Below are positions 1 to 6,743 of a DNA stretch of 7,403 bases, piece by piece (positions within the stretch are counted from its first letter, which is position 1; every line of letters begins with the position of its first letter). Position numbers and translations under genes: made by a program. This DNA is from Verrucomicrobiota bacterium (GTDB taxonomy: Bacteria > Verrucomicrobiota > Kiritimatiellia > B70-G9). The notes under the pieces are model-generated. The model ran no database searches, was not told the DNA's origin, and saw only the letters and a list, made by a program, of their open reading frames with translations. Where the stretch lies: the NCBI GenBank assembly GCA_003641465.1, contig QNAJ01000068.1, positions 1-7,403 on the forward strand. The letters are read 5' to 3'.

Positions 1-1
1 C

Positions 2-1015
2 TTTGTGAAAGAACAGCCGCGGACCTGGGCCCAGCCGGACCCCAGCCAGCCTGCCACCCCCGGGCGCCCTGCCGCCGGGACCCCCTACACGTACCTGGAT
101 TTCCTCAACGAGTTCAACGCCGGCAACGCTCCCAGAGAGCCGATATACCCGCTGGATGTGGCAGCCACAAATGAGAGCCTGATGCCCACGCAGGGCAGCA
201 TGGTGAACGCGACTTCCACGCCGAAGTTTTTCTATCCCATGGACCTCGACTCGTCTGTCGCTTACGCCAACAACTTCCTGGGATACGCCTACCAGACCGG
301 CGCCCTCAGCTTCCCCACGGATGCCGCGCTGCAGGACAATAAGTTGTTCTGCACCGCAGACCTGGCAGAGATTCAGTCTTACGATGTGGTTGACCCCGAC
401 CCTACGGACGGCCGCGTCACTTATGAACCCGGGCTGGACCACCCCAAGCTCATTGAGCAGATCGTGGACTACATTCTGCTCAGGGAAGTTGACTTTCCCG
501 AGAGCGTTTACGTTTACAATCCTTATAAGAACAAGTTCGTTGTCTCCTATTCCAGCGGCCAGGGGCCGGGAAGCGAGGTCTACGCCGACTTCCAGTCCCT
601 CCAGTACCTGTATGCTATCAACCCGGACGGCAGAATCGAGGTCTGCCAGTGGGCTTACGGCCCGGAACCGTTTCCTGATGGAAGCACGGATACGCTGGTG
701 CACGGCCACATTGAACGCCGGCCTTCGGCGCCTCTCGTTTATTACTACTTCTTTGTGACGGAAGAGGTGGTGGACGCCGAAAACGGCTGGCGCATCCAGT
801 CCAACCGCCGCGCGCAGGCACAGGGCTCGGCGCGCCTTCTCACGGTCTGGCCGCTCAACGGTCGGTACTACACCACTGAGTATGCTCCGAACGATGTCGG
901 CAAGTATGTGGCGGACGACAGCCCGAAACTGGATATTGACGATGCGGAATCCGGTTTTGGCAGGTATACTCCGGTGACGGCTTACCGCCGGAACTTCCTG
1001 GTTCCGGCGCCGTAG
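2..1015 (+). CDS. C-terminal part of an unrecognised, probably exported protein
   Basis: The frame is open to the left edge (TTT at 2-4, then GTG at 5) and ends at TAG 1013-1015, giving 337 visible residues. I do not recognise the family. The visible part starts with a Pro/Ala-rich stretch of about 25 residues that looks like a linker, followed by a Tyr-, Asp- and Pro-rich region without a membrane segment or prepilin leader. The GTG at 5 could be a start, but no ribosome binding site can be seen and the neighbours all have prepilin leaders, so I infer that the real start lies upstream. Its stop is 11 nt before the GspI-like gene, which suggests the same operon. The composition (aromatic, acidic, few Cys) resembles the ectodomains of the pseudopilins downstream, so it may be another pseudopilin whose N-terminus is outside the window. 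That is inference from context only. Confidence 0.75.
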   Translation, partial: FVKEQPRTWAQPDPSQPATPGRPAAGTPYTYLDFLNEFNAGNAPREPIYPLDVAATNESLMPTQGSMVNATSTPKFFYPMDLDSSVAYANNFLGYAYQTGALSFPTDAALQDNKLFCTADLAEIQSYDVVDPDPTDGRVTYEPGLDHPKLIEQIVDYILLREVDFPESVYVYNPYKNKFVVSYSSGQGPGSEVYADFQSLQYLYAINPDGRIEVCQWAYGPEPFPDGSTDTLVHGHIERRPSAPLVYYYFFVTEEVVDAENGWRIQSNRRAQAQGSARLLTVWPLNGRYYTTEYAPNDVGKYVADDSPKLDIDDAESGFGRYTPVTAYRRNFLVPAP

Positions 1016-1026
1016 CGAGTGAATAT

Positions 1027-2010
1027 ATGAACTCTCCAAAGCGGAACAATTTCGGCGGTTCTGAGGGTTTCTCCCTGCTGGAGCTGCTAGTTGCGGTGGC
1101 CATACTGGCCATTGTGATGGTGCCCATTGCTTTCTTTTACTCCAAGGCACTGCAGTCCATTGAGGCGGCCAGCATCCGCAACCGGGCACTGGCGCTGGCG
1201 CAGGAGCGCATAAACGAGATCAAAGCGATGCCGTACGAGATGATCCGCGCCAACAATTGCCCCGGCCCCTCCGACCTGGAGATCCACAACATAGACCAGA
1301 CGGTGGTCAATGTTTACGACCACAATGTGTTCATGTGGAACTATCCCCTGCCGCTGGGCTACAACCCGTACGACCCCAGTTCCCAGGGCTGGGACAACTC
1401 GCCCAGCGTGAACCGCCTGAACGGCAACGCCTTTGACCCGACCGGCAGCTTTCCCGCTGCACCGATGGTGAACATCCTGGGCCAGGGCGGCAGTCCGGCA
1501 TACGAATACGAGCCCATCGGCTTCTATGCCAACCTGCGCCGGGGCCAGGACTTCCGTACGACCGATCCGCGCACCATTCCGCTGGCGGAGACGCCGAGAA
1601 CGGGCGACGAGTGGCGCAAGGGAACGGAATACCGGCGGGAGCTTTACGAGATTTACGGCCGGCGGACCATAATCCTGGATGTTCTTCCGGACCCGGCGGA
1701 TGATGACACCGACATCTACCCGGTTGACAGCCCGCTGGACGGCGGCGCCAACGCGATGTCGCCGTACCCCCCGCTGAAGGGGCCCCTCAACAAATACCAG
1801 GTGCGCAGCAAGTACGGGATGAAGGGGAAGCTGGTTACGGTGCAGGTTTTCTGGCTGCCCACCAAGGCGCCGCAGCGTTATCTCCGGCCGAGCGAACTCA
1901 ATACCGTGGAACTGAAGGCTTTCATCCCGGCGAGCAACGCGATGAGCGACATTGACGTAGACAGCGATGTGCTTACATCCAATAACGAGCTGTTTATCTC
2001 GACGCCGTAG
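1027..2010 (+). CDS. GspI/PilV-like minor pseudopilin with enlarged ectodomain
   Basis: This 327-residue protein has a 14-residue leader ending in Gly14, then Phe15-Ser-Leu-Leu-Glu19 and a hydrophobic helix to about residue 38. Gly at -1, Phe at +1 and Glu at +5 are the prepilin peptidase site and the assembly Glu of type IV pilin-like proteins. The helix continues into an amphipathic stretch (about 45-72) reading RALALAQERINEIKAMPYE, typical of GspI/PilV proteins, which carry 'LA..r..E....p' here. Near the C-terminus LVTVQVFW resembles the V-x-V-x-W strand common in that family. GspI is normally around 120-130 residues, so this one is more than twice as long; residues 75-260 are a Pro/Asp/Asn-rich insertion of unknown fold. 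The start ATG is preceded by GAGTG (1017-1021) at a 5-nt spacing. It likely acts as a filament-tip subunit with the J- and K-like proteins downstream. PilV of a type IV pilus is the main alternative. Confidence 0.88.
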   Translation: MNSPKRNNFGGSEGFSLLELLVAVAILAIVMVPIAFFYSKALQSIEAASIRNRALALAQERINEIKAMPYEMIRANNCPGPSDLEIHNIDQTVVNVYDHNVFMWNYPLPLGYNPYDPSSQGWDNSPSVNRLNGNAFDPTGSFPAAPMVNILGQGGSPAYEYEPIGFYANLRRGQDFRTTDPRTIPLAETPRTGDEWRKGTEYRRELYEIYGRRTIILDVLPDPADDDTDIYPVDSPLDGGANAMSPYPPLKGPLNKYQVRSKYGMKGKLVTVQVFWLPTKAPQRYLRPSELNTVELKAFIPASNAMSDIDVDSDVLTSNNELFISTP

Positions 2011-2041
2011 TTGCCGCTGGAGTGTAAGGGAAATGAGGCCA

Positions 2042-3025
2042 ATGGAAACTTGGAAGCAAACAGGGAACCGGGGCTTCACGCTGGTGGAGCTGCTGGTCGT
2101 AATGAGCATTATCATGATCCTCGTCGGGATAGCCATTCCGACGCTGAACGGCGTCAAGGAGAAGGCGAGGAACGCCGAGGTGAAGGCGGCGGTGCACGAT
2201 ATACAAACCGCTCTGGCGCAGTATGGTGTTGACCACAACGGCTTCTATCCCGGCATGAACTGGGTGTTTGACGCGAACGGCGCGCTATGGAACGGGCCGG
2301 GCCTGCGCGGAGGGATTCCGATGGGCGCGACACAGGACGAGCAGAAGTTCTACGTGCCGCGCATGGGCGACCCGGCGCGCTACCTCCCGGATGGCGAGAC
2401 GCCCGACCCGGAGAAGGTGGACCCGCTGGCGCGCGACGGCTATATGCCGGAGTACCCCGCCAACCCGTTCCTGCGGACCGGCGGCAGCGCCCAGAGGCAA
2501 GTGACGAACCTGTTCTACTTCGGGGTGGACGAACAGAACGGCCCGGACCTCGCGGATCCGGATTACCTCCAGTGGTCCTATCTGGCTTACAACGAGGGCG
2601 TCCCCGTCCGGCAGGCCTATGTGCAGTACGCACGCGGGCACTTCACTTACATACCGCTGAATCCGGTGAACACGCAGGGTTACGATTTTGAAAACATATG
2701 GGCTGATCTCACGCTGGAGCAGCGTGCGAAATACTACGAGCACGTGCGCAGCTTCCTGCTGATCGGCTGGGGCTCCAGCCGGATGGACGATACCCAGGCC
2801 AAGGGCCTGAGCAACAAGTGGTGGGATTCCGCCGAAGGCGGGTTTGACCTGGACCAGTCAATGACCATTGACCCAATAGAGAGCCGGATTGTCGGACTGA
2901 TCCGGCCGCACATGCTGGACAGCAGCGGCGGCTACGGCGGGTTCGGCGAGGTGGACATCACCGGCCACGCGAATATTGATTCCGGCTTCTACGGCGCGAC
3001 GATTATCCTGTCGTCAGGCAATTAG
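2042..3025 (+). CDS. GspG-like pseudopilin, paralogue 1
   Basis: This 327-residue prepilin has leader METWKQTGNRG, then Phe12-Thr-Leu-Val-Glu16 and a hydrophobic helix to about residue 33. After the helix come three features that line up with the GspG fold: D64-x-x-G-x-Y69-P70 at the end of the long helix, GYMPEYPANPF ending at F143 where GspG has GYI..LP.DPWGN, and G199-H-F-T-Y203 followed by S237-F-L-L-I-G-W-G244 where GspG has its G..YDL.S.G strand. Typical GspG is about 140 residues; the extra length is mainly between the YP motif and residue 130 and after residue 245. Start: ATG 2042 has GAGG (2035-2038) 3 nt and AAGGG (2026-2030) 11 nt upstream. ATG 2033 is an in-frame alternative giving a 14-residue leader, but AAGGG then lies only 2 nt away. 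It sits 31 nt after the GspI-like gene. Whether it is a major or a minor subunit cannot be told. Confidence 0.88.
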   Translation: METWKQTGNRGFTLVELLVVMSIIMILVGIAIPTLNGVKEKARNAEVKAAVHDIQTALAQYGVDHNGFYPGMNWVFDANGALWNGPGLRGGIPMGATQDEQKFYVPRMGDPARYLPDGETPDPEKVDPLARDGYMPEYPANPFLRTGGSAQRQVTNLFYFGVDEQNGPDLADPDYLQWSYLAYNEGVPVRQAYVQYARGHFTYIPLNPVNTQGYDFENIWADLTLEQRAKYYEHVRSFLLIGWGSSRMDDTQAKGLSNKWWDSAEGGFDLDQSMTIDPIESRIVGLIRPHMLDSSGGYGGFGEVDITGHANIDSGFYGATIILSSGN

Positions 3026-3038
3026 AGCGGTGCGTACT

Positions 3039-3965
3039 ATGGCGAAAGCAAGAGAAAACCGGCGCGGCTTTACGCTGGTGGAACTGATGGTAGTCATCGG
3101 CATTATCGCGATGCTGGCGGCTATTGCCGTTCCCAGCTACCACAATGTGCGGCGGAAGGCCCGTGAGACCGAGGTGGCCAAGAACCTCGGCACCATCAAC
3201 CTGGCGTTGCAGCAGTTTGCCGCGGACAACAACGGAAAATACCCGTACCGGGTCACGGCTTACGATGCGTTGGGCAACAACCGGCTGGGAGACACGGATT
3301 CCAGCACGTACTACCCGATGGGCATCTGGGGCGGGGTGCTGACCGTCAACCCGGACGGCACGCCCAGGGTGAGCTACATTGAGCAGACTTTCATTCAGCC
3401 CCAGTGGGGGCCGGACGAGTTCAGGCTGTTCAACCAGAAGACCGACCCGCTGGTCGGGGTCGGCTACCTGGTCAGCTATCCGGAGAATCCATTCCTGAAG
3501 CGGCCGATGGGCGGAATCCTCTGGGCGTTTTCCGGCCGCGATGTCACTATTCCCCATCCGCAGGTTGTGGTCAGCCCCGGTGACTTTGTCTATACATTCA
3601 ACATGGGCGATGCGTTTGACCCCAGCGACGAGTACTCGGACCGGGAAGATCCACCCAGCGTGATACCGGCGGCGATGAGCTACGAAATTACCAGCATGCA
3701 GGCACTGCCGCGCCTGCGGCTGGAGGTGGATCTGGTGGACAGCTATCAGTTGTGGGCCTACGGCGGGTTGCAGCTCAACGGAGCGCGTTACGCGGTATAC
3801 CCTAACAACGACGACTCCCCGGTGCCGCGCCCGCTGAAAGCCAAGAAGGACTGGAATGGCAACGGCATCGGCGACATGTTTGAAGCGGGAATAATCATGT
3901 ATTTCTCGGGCGGCGAGAAGTTCTACCAGAAGGAGACTTCCACGGGCGAGAAAGTTGAATTCTAA
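3039..3965 (+). CDS. GspG-like pseudopilin, paralogue 2, with EF-hand-like loop
   Basis: This 308-residue prepilin has a 10-residue basic leader (MAKARENRRG), then Phe11-Thr-Leu-Val-Glu15 and a hydrophobic helix to about residue 32. It shares the order of motifs with its two neighbours: D63-N-N-G-K-Y68-P69, GYLVSYPENPF ending at F152, G181-D-F-V-Y185 and S235-Y-Q-L-W-A-Y-G242. Near the C-terminus residues 271-282 read DWNGNGIGDMFE, a good match to a calcium-binding EF-hand loop (acid/amide at 1, 3, 5, Gly 6, Ile 7, Asp 9, Glu 12). GspG proteins bind calcium in a C-terminal loop, but with a different sequence (DG..GT.DD), which is absent here. There is no Cys in the protein. The ATG at 3039 follows GAGCGG (3025-3030) at 8 nt, and the gap to the previous stop is 13 nt, so co-transcription is likely. 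An in-frame GTG at 3030 is a less likely start. Confidence 0.88.
   Translation: MAKARENRRGFTLVELMVVIGIIAMLAAIAVPSYHNVRRKARETEVAKNLGTINLALQQFAADNNGKYPYRVTAYDALGNNRLGDTDSSTYYPMGIWGGVLTVNPDGTPRVSYIEQTFIQPQWGPDEFRLFNQKTDPLVGVGYLVSYPENPFLKRPMGGILWAFSGRDVTIPHPQVVVSPGDFVYTFNMGDAFDPSDEYSDREDPPSVIPAAMSYEITSMQALPRLRLEVDLVDSYQLWAYGGLQLNGARYAVYPNNDDSPVPRPLKAKKDWNGNGIGDMFEAGIIMYFSGGEKFYQKETSTGEKVEF
3849..3884 (+). other. EF-hand-like calcium-binding loop in GspG-like paralogue 2
   Basis: The 12 codons encode DWNGNGIGDMFE (residues 271-282). Asp1, Asn3, Asn5, Gly6, Ile7, Asp9 and Glu12 fit the canonical EF-hand/dockerin loop. Flanking helices cannot be judged by eye. The neighbouring paralogues lack an equivalent loop. 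Confidence 0.5.
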
Positions 3966-3982
3966 GCGGCCCTGTGAGGGGC

Positions 3983-3986
3983 GAGG
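3983..3986 (+). promoter_or_regulatory. Ribosome binding site deciding the start of GspG-like paralogue 3
   Basis: GAGG lies 8 nt before ATG 3995. This supports 3995 over the in-frame GTG codons at 3974 and 3989 and yields a compact 8-residue leader. Confidence 0.55.
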
Positions 3987-3994
3987 TTGTGAGT

Positions 3995-4987
3995 ATGGGA
4001 AAAGGAACCAGAACGGGTTTCACCTTGGTGGAAATGCTGGTGGTGGTCGGGATCATCGCGATTCTGATTACCATCATGGTGCCGATCGTCGGCAACGTCC
4101 GCGAGAAGGCCAAAGAAAGCGCGGTGAAAGCTTACTGCGGCGCGATTGAGCAGGCGCTGTCCAGCTACGCCGCCAGCCATGACGGCAACTACCCGGGAGT
4201 GGCGGTGGACGTGATGGCGCCATACCCGGATCACGCGCTGGGCGACCCCGGGCTTTACGCCGGCCAGTTTCCGCCGCCGGGCGGCTTCGCGCATGGAGTT
4301 ATCGGCGGCAAGGGCGCCAATATACAGTCCACGCTGCCAACCATGCAGTTGCTGAAGCAGGTGCGGGACACGGTGCTGGACTCGGGAACAATGGACACGG
4401 CACGCTGGTTCGACTCCCTGATGATCTCAGGCGCGATTAGTGAGTATCCCCAGAACCCGTTCCGCAAGTCCGGAATCGCCGGCGACAACCGCATGATGAA
4501 CGTGTTCTGCTTTGAGGGGACCACGCCCACCGGGCCGAACGACCTAACGAACTTCGTCCCGTATATCCTGGCCAACCCCGCCGAAGACAACACCGACACG
4601 GTGCCGGACGTGCTGTTCAGCGGCCGCGTACGCATCATCGGCAACTGGGACGATCATTTCGGCAACGACTTGAGGGACACTGGCGATGTGCACAATGCCG
4701 CCGGGGACTTCGCTTACGTACCGATTCTGAGTATGTCCACCAATCCGTATGTGGATAATCCCATGACGCCGGAGGACGACCACTTCCGCTGGGGCACTAA
4801 TGTCAGCGGGTATATGCTGTTCGGTTTCGGCCACCAGTCAACCAGGACCAACATGTTCCAGGAAGAGAAGGACGCCTTCCGCGCCACCGGCCTAGATGGT
4901 TTTGGCGGCGCGGGTTGCGACACGCCCTTTGAGCAGGTTGTCCTGGCTCTGTTCGATTCGGCCGTGTATTTTTCGCGCAAACCGTAA
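3995..4987 (+). CDS. GspG-like pseudopilin, paralogue 3
   Basis: This 330-residue prepilin has the shortest leader of the cluster (MGKGTRTG), then Phe9-Thr-Leu-Val-Glu13 and a hydrophobic helix to about residue 30. The shared ectodomain motifs are D63-G-N-Y66-P67, ISEYPQNPF ending at F156, G237-D-F-A-Y241 with V-P after it, and G272-Y-M-L-F-G-F-G279. The C-terminus ends in a hydrophobic strand, LALFDSAVYFS, comparable with the ends of the other two paralogues. Unlike them it has three Cys residues (one in the long helix, two in the ectodomain). Start: ATG 3995 has GAGG at 3983-3986 with 8 nt spacing. A GTG at 3974, 8 nt after the previous stop, would add seven residues (MRGEVVS) to the leader and lacks a comparable binding site. 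The spacing of the motifs differs from the other two, so the three have diverged well beyond a recent duplication. Confidence 0.88.
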   Translation: MGKGTRTGFTLVEMLVVVGIIAILITIMVPIVGNVREKAKESAVKAYCGAIEQALSSYAASHDGNYPGVAVDVMAPYPDHALGDPGLYAGQFPPPGGFAHGVIGGKGANIQSTLPTMQLLKQVRDTVLDSGTMDTARWFDSLMISGAISEYPQNPFRKSGIAGDNRMMNVFCFEGTTPTGPNDLTNFVPYILANPAEDNTDTVPDVLFSGRVRIIGNWDDHFGNDLRDTGDVHNAAGDFAYVPILSMSTNPYVDNPMTPEDDHFRWGTNVSGYMLFGFGHQSTRTNMFQEEKDAFRATGLDGFGGAGCDTPFEQVVLALFDSAVYFSRKP

Positions 4988-4996
4988 TCCGGTGAT

Positions 4997-6658
4997 ATGA
5001 CGATGGTAAAGGAAAAGCAAGGCAACCGGGCCGGCTTCACGCTGGTGGAGATGCTGTTGGTGCTCCTGATTTCGTCCATTGTGCTGCTCATTCTCGGCGT
5101 GATGGCGAAATCCACCTTTGATGTGCTTCGCACCGGCGAGAGCCGTTCGCAGCTCACCGGCAGCGCACAGCTCACCCTGGACTATATCGCCCGGGACGTC
5201 GAGTCCGCGACTTCCATCCCGGCGATGTACGACCGCAATCTGAGCGGTGTGCCCGACGACGACATAGAGGAATTTGACCAGGCGGCTGAGTGGGTTTTGG
5301 GCTATGAGCAGGGCACGAATTACATCATCCCGACCAACTACGCCATGTCCGAGGCCTTTTCCGACCATCTCATGCTGATGCACAGCTCGGAGTACCGCAT
5401 TGGCGCGTACGGCGACGTCATCAGCGAGGCGCTTTCTCCTCCGAAGAGTATGCTCATCCAGGGCAGGCGGGTGGCCAACTGGGCATCTTATTACCGCCTG
5501 GCCATCCCCACGGTGGACGCGCCCTACTACCTGTCCACCATCCTGCCGTGGAACCGCACAGCCCTGAACAACTATCCGCAGTCTGTGGCCCTCGGCTACC
5601 GCGACGAAACCGCGACGGTTACGCAGGACGTGACTCTCTATTACCGCGCCTTTGAGGATCAGGGCAACTTCAACCCCGGGGTTGAGCAGCCGCCGGGAGA
5701 CTACTACATTCACCGTTACCTGAACATGCCCATAGGCACTAATGTCACGCGCATCCGCTTTGAATACCTGATGGAGGTTCCCGTGTACAAGGTGGATGGC
5801 GACGGCGACGCCGCTTACCGCAACCTGGACACCGGCGAGGTGGTGTTTGAGAGCGCGCCCACGCAGGCCAGCGGCGCCACGGCGGACGTGGTGGACGACT
5901 GTGTGCCGATTGTTGACCATTACGAGTTCCGGCATATTGACGTCTGCGACAACAGCGTCACCTATTACTCAATGCAGGACCAGTACGTTGGCGCCGGCAC
6001 AGGGGATGAGAGCGCCTATGCCAGCTGGAATATTGACTTCTTCTGGAACGACCCTCCGGGCGACCCGGACAATCCCCCGCGGGACCATTACGCTTACACC
6101 ACCGACGGCGAGTTCCGCTCTGTCCGCTGGGACACGGAGATGTACTGGGGTGACGACAACTCCTCTCCAACCGGCTGGGATGCGGGGAACGCCGACGGCA
6201 TCCCTGACGGAGATGGAATCCCCGACGACCCCGTGCCCACTTACTGGCTCCCGTTCCTGCGCGCCATCCGCGTGACGGTGGTGGCAACCCCCACCGAGAT
6301 CATAGAGCAGCGCCGCAACCTATCTGGCACCACCCGCAATGGCACGACCGTCTACTACAACCTGGACAGCCCGGTGCCGTACCGCGATTATTTGCGTACC
6401 CAGCCCATGACCAGCGCCCGCGATCTGTACGTGGGTGACGGCAAGGATATAGTCATGTCGCGCACGGTCTACCCGGCGAAGATGTATCAGCTGGAACTCA
6501 TTACGGACGCGCACGACTCGCGCTTGCGGGGCATGCGCCGCGCGGACTGGAACTTCTTCCGGGGAATGGACTACTCGCTCTTTGACCCCCTCAGCCCGGA
6601 CGACCGGATCCGGCCGTTTACCCCCTGGGGCAAGTACTTCGAGAAGGAAAACCGCTAG
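4997..6658 (+). CDS. GspJ/PilW-like minor pseudopilin, unusually large
   Basis: This 553-residue prepilin has a 13-residue leader ending in Gly13, then Phe14-Thr-Leu-Val-Glu18 and a hydrophobic helix to about residue 36. The following amphipathic helix (about 38-72: R....QL......LDYIARDVESA) is the pattern of GspJ/PilW proteins. A later segment, WLPFLRAIRVTVVATP (about residues 417-432), resembles the R..v.v strand near the end of GspJ proteins, and is followed by about 120 further residues. GspJ is usually near 200 residues; the excess includes two Asp-rich loops, VDGDGD (from D267) and the tandem DGIPD repeat at residues 400-411. The start is uncertain by two codons: ATG 4997 is the longest, while ATG 5003 has GGTGA (4991-4995) at a better 7-nt spacing. 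The gap to the previous gene is 9 nt. A partner role in a filament-tip complex with the I- and K-like proteins is inferred from family and order. PilW is the alternative name. Confidence 0.87.
   Translation: MTMVKEKQGNRAGFTLVEMLLVLLISSIVLLILGVMAKSTFDVLRTGESRSQLTGSAQLTLDYIARDVESATSIPAMYDRNLSGVPDDDIEEFDQAAEWVLGYEQGTNYIIPTNYAMSEAFSDHLMLMHSSEYRIGAYGDVISEALSPPKSMLIQGRRVANWASYYRLAIPTVDAPYYLSTILPWNRTALNNYPQSVALGYRDETATVTQDVTLYYRAFEDQGNFNPGVEQPPGDYYIHRYLNMPIGTNVTRIRFEYLMEVPVYKVDGDGDAAYRNLDTGEVVFESAPTQASGATADVVDDCVPIVDHYEFRHIDVCDNSVTYYSMQDQYVGAGTGDESAYASWNIDFFWNDPPGDPDNPPRDHYAYTTDGEFRSVRWDTEMYWGDDNSSPTGWDAGNADGIPDGDGIPDDPVPTYWLPFLRAIRVTVVATPTEIIEQRRNLSGTTRNGTTVYYNLDSPVPYRDYLRTQPMTSARDLYVGDGKDIVMSRTVYPAKMYQLELITDAHDSRLRGMRRADWNFFRGMDYSLFDPLSPDDRIRPFTPWGKYFEKENR
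6194..6229 (+). repeat. Tandem DGIPD-x repeat, thrombospondin type 3-like
   Basis: Two adjacent 18-nt units encode DGIPDG and DGIPDD (residues 400-411 of the GspJ/PilW-like protein). Several codons differ synonymously between the units (GAC/GAT, GGC/GGA, CCT/CCC), so the repeat is older at DNA level and similar at protein level. D-x-DGIPD is the pattern of calcium-binding thrombospondin type 3 repeats, here with an upstream N398-A-D400. Calcium binding is inferred. Confidence 0.55.
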
Positions 6659-6743
6659 GCTTAGCTTCCCCCCGATTCGCCTTAGTTTTTCCCCTAATTG
6701 GGTAAAATAGGTAGGCCGATTGCGGCCGCATGGTGCGTAATAT
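6659..6743 (+). promoter_or_regulatory. Intergenic region with a weak promoter-like sequence
   Basis: This 85-nt gap is the longest between genes here, and its middle is locally AT-richer than the surrounding coding DNA. TAAAAT at 6703-6708 differs from the sigma-70 -10 consensus by one base, but no good -35 hexamer lies 16-18 nt upstream (CCTTAG at 6680-6685 is poor). A T-run at 6686-6690 has no convincing stem before it, so I do not call a terminator. A separate or internal promoter for the GspK-like gene is possible; the sequence alone does not prove it. Confidence 0.3.
6721..6730. repeat. 10-bp perfect palindrome TGCGGCCGCA
   Basis: TGCGGCCGCA equals its own reverse complement and sits 13 nt before the ATG of the GspK-like gene, 12 nt downstream of the TAAAAT element. 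It could be an operator half, a small RNA fold near the start, or chance in GC-rich DNA. The symmetry does not extend beyond 10 bp. Confidence 0.35.

Noticed and set aside
1967..2041. Longer N-terminus for GspG-like paralogue 1 overlapping the GspI-like gene
   Set aside because: It would place 25 Arg/Cys/Ser-rich residues before a normal short prepilin leader; the starts at 2042 or 2033 give leaders of ordinary length.
1087..2238. Open antisense frame of 383 codons opposite the GspI-like gene
   Set aside because: It lies opposite a gene with clear family motifs, has the Val/Arg/His-rich composition of antisense GC-rich DNA, and spans the end of one gene and the start of the next without any recognisable domain.
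2976..3038. Longer N-terminus for GspG-like paralogue 2 overlapping the previous gene
   Set aside because: ATG 3039 has a well-spaced GAGCGG and yields a normal 10-residue leader; the extension looks like out-of-frame sequence.
1027..4987. DUF1559-type planctomycete pilin-like proteins
   Set aside because: These proteins share the leader, but I see no H-x9-DG C-terminal motif of that family; the GspG-type YP and NPF motifs fit better.
4892..5935. Open antisense frame of 347 codons opposite the GspJ-like gene
   Set aside because: It is a shadow of a well-supported prepilin gene, with a biased composition and no motif.
6654..6690. Possible terminator after the GspJ-like gene
   Set aside because: The only stem (GCTA/TAGC at 6654-6665) has 4 bp, and the T-run at 6686-6690 is about 20 nt away.
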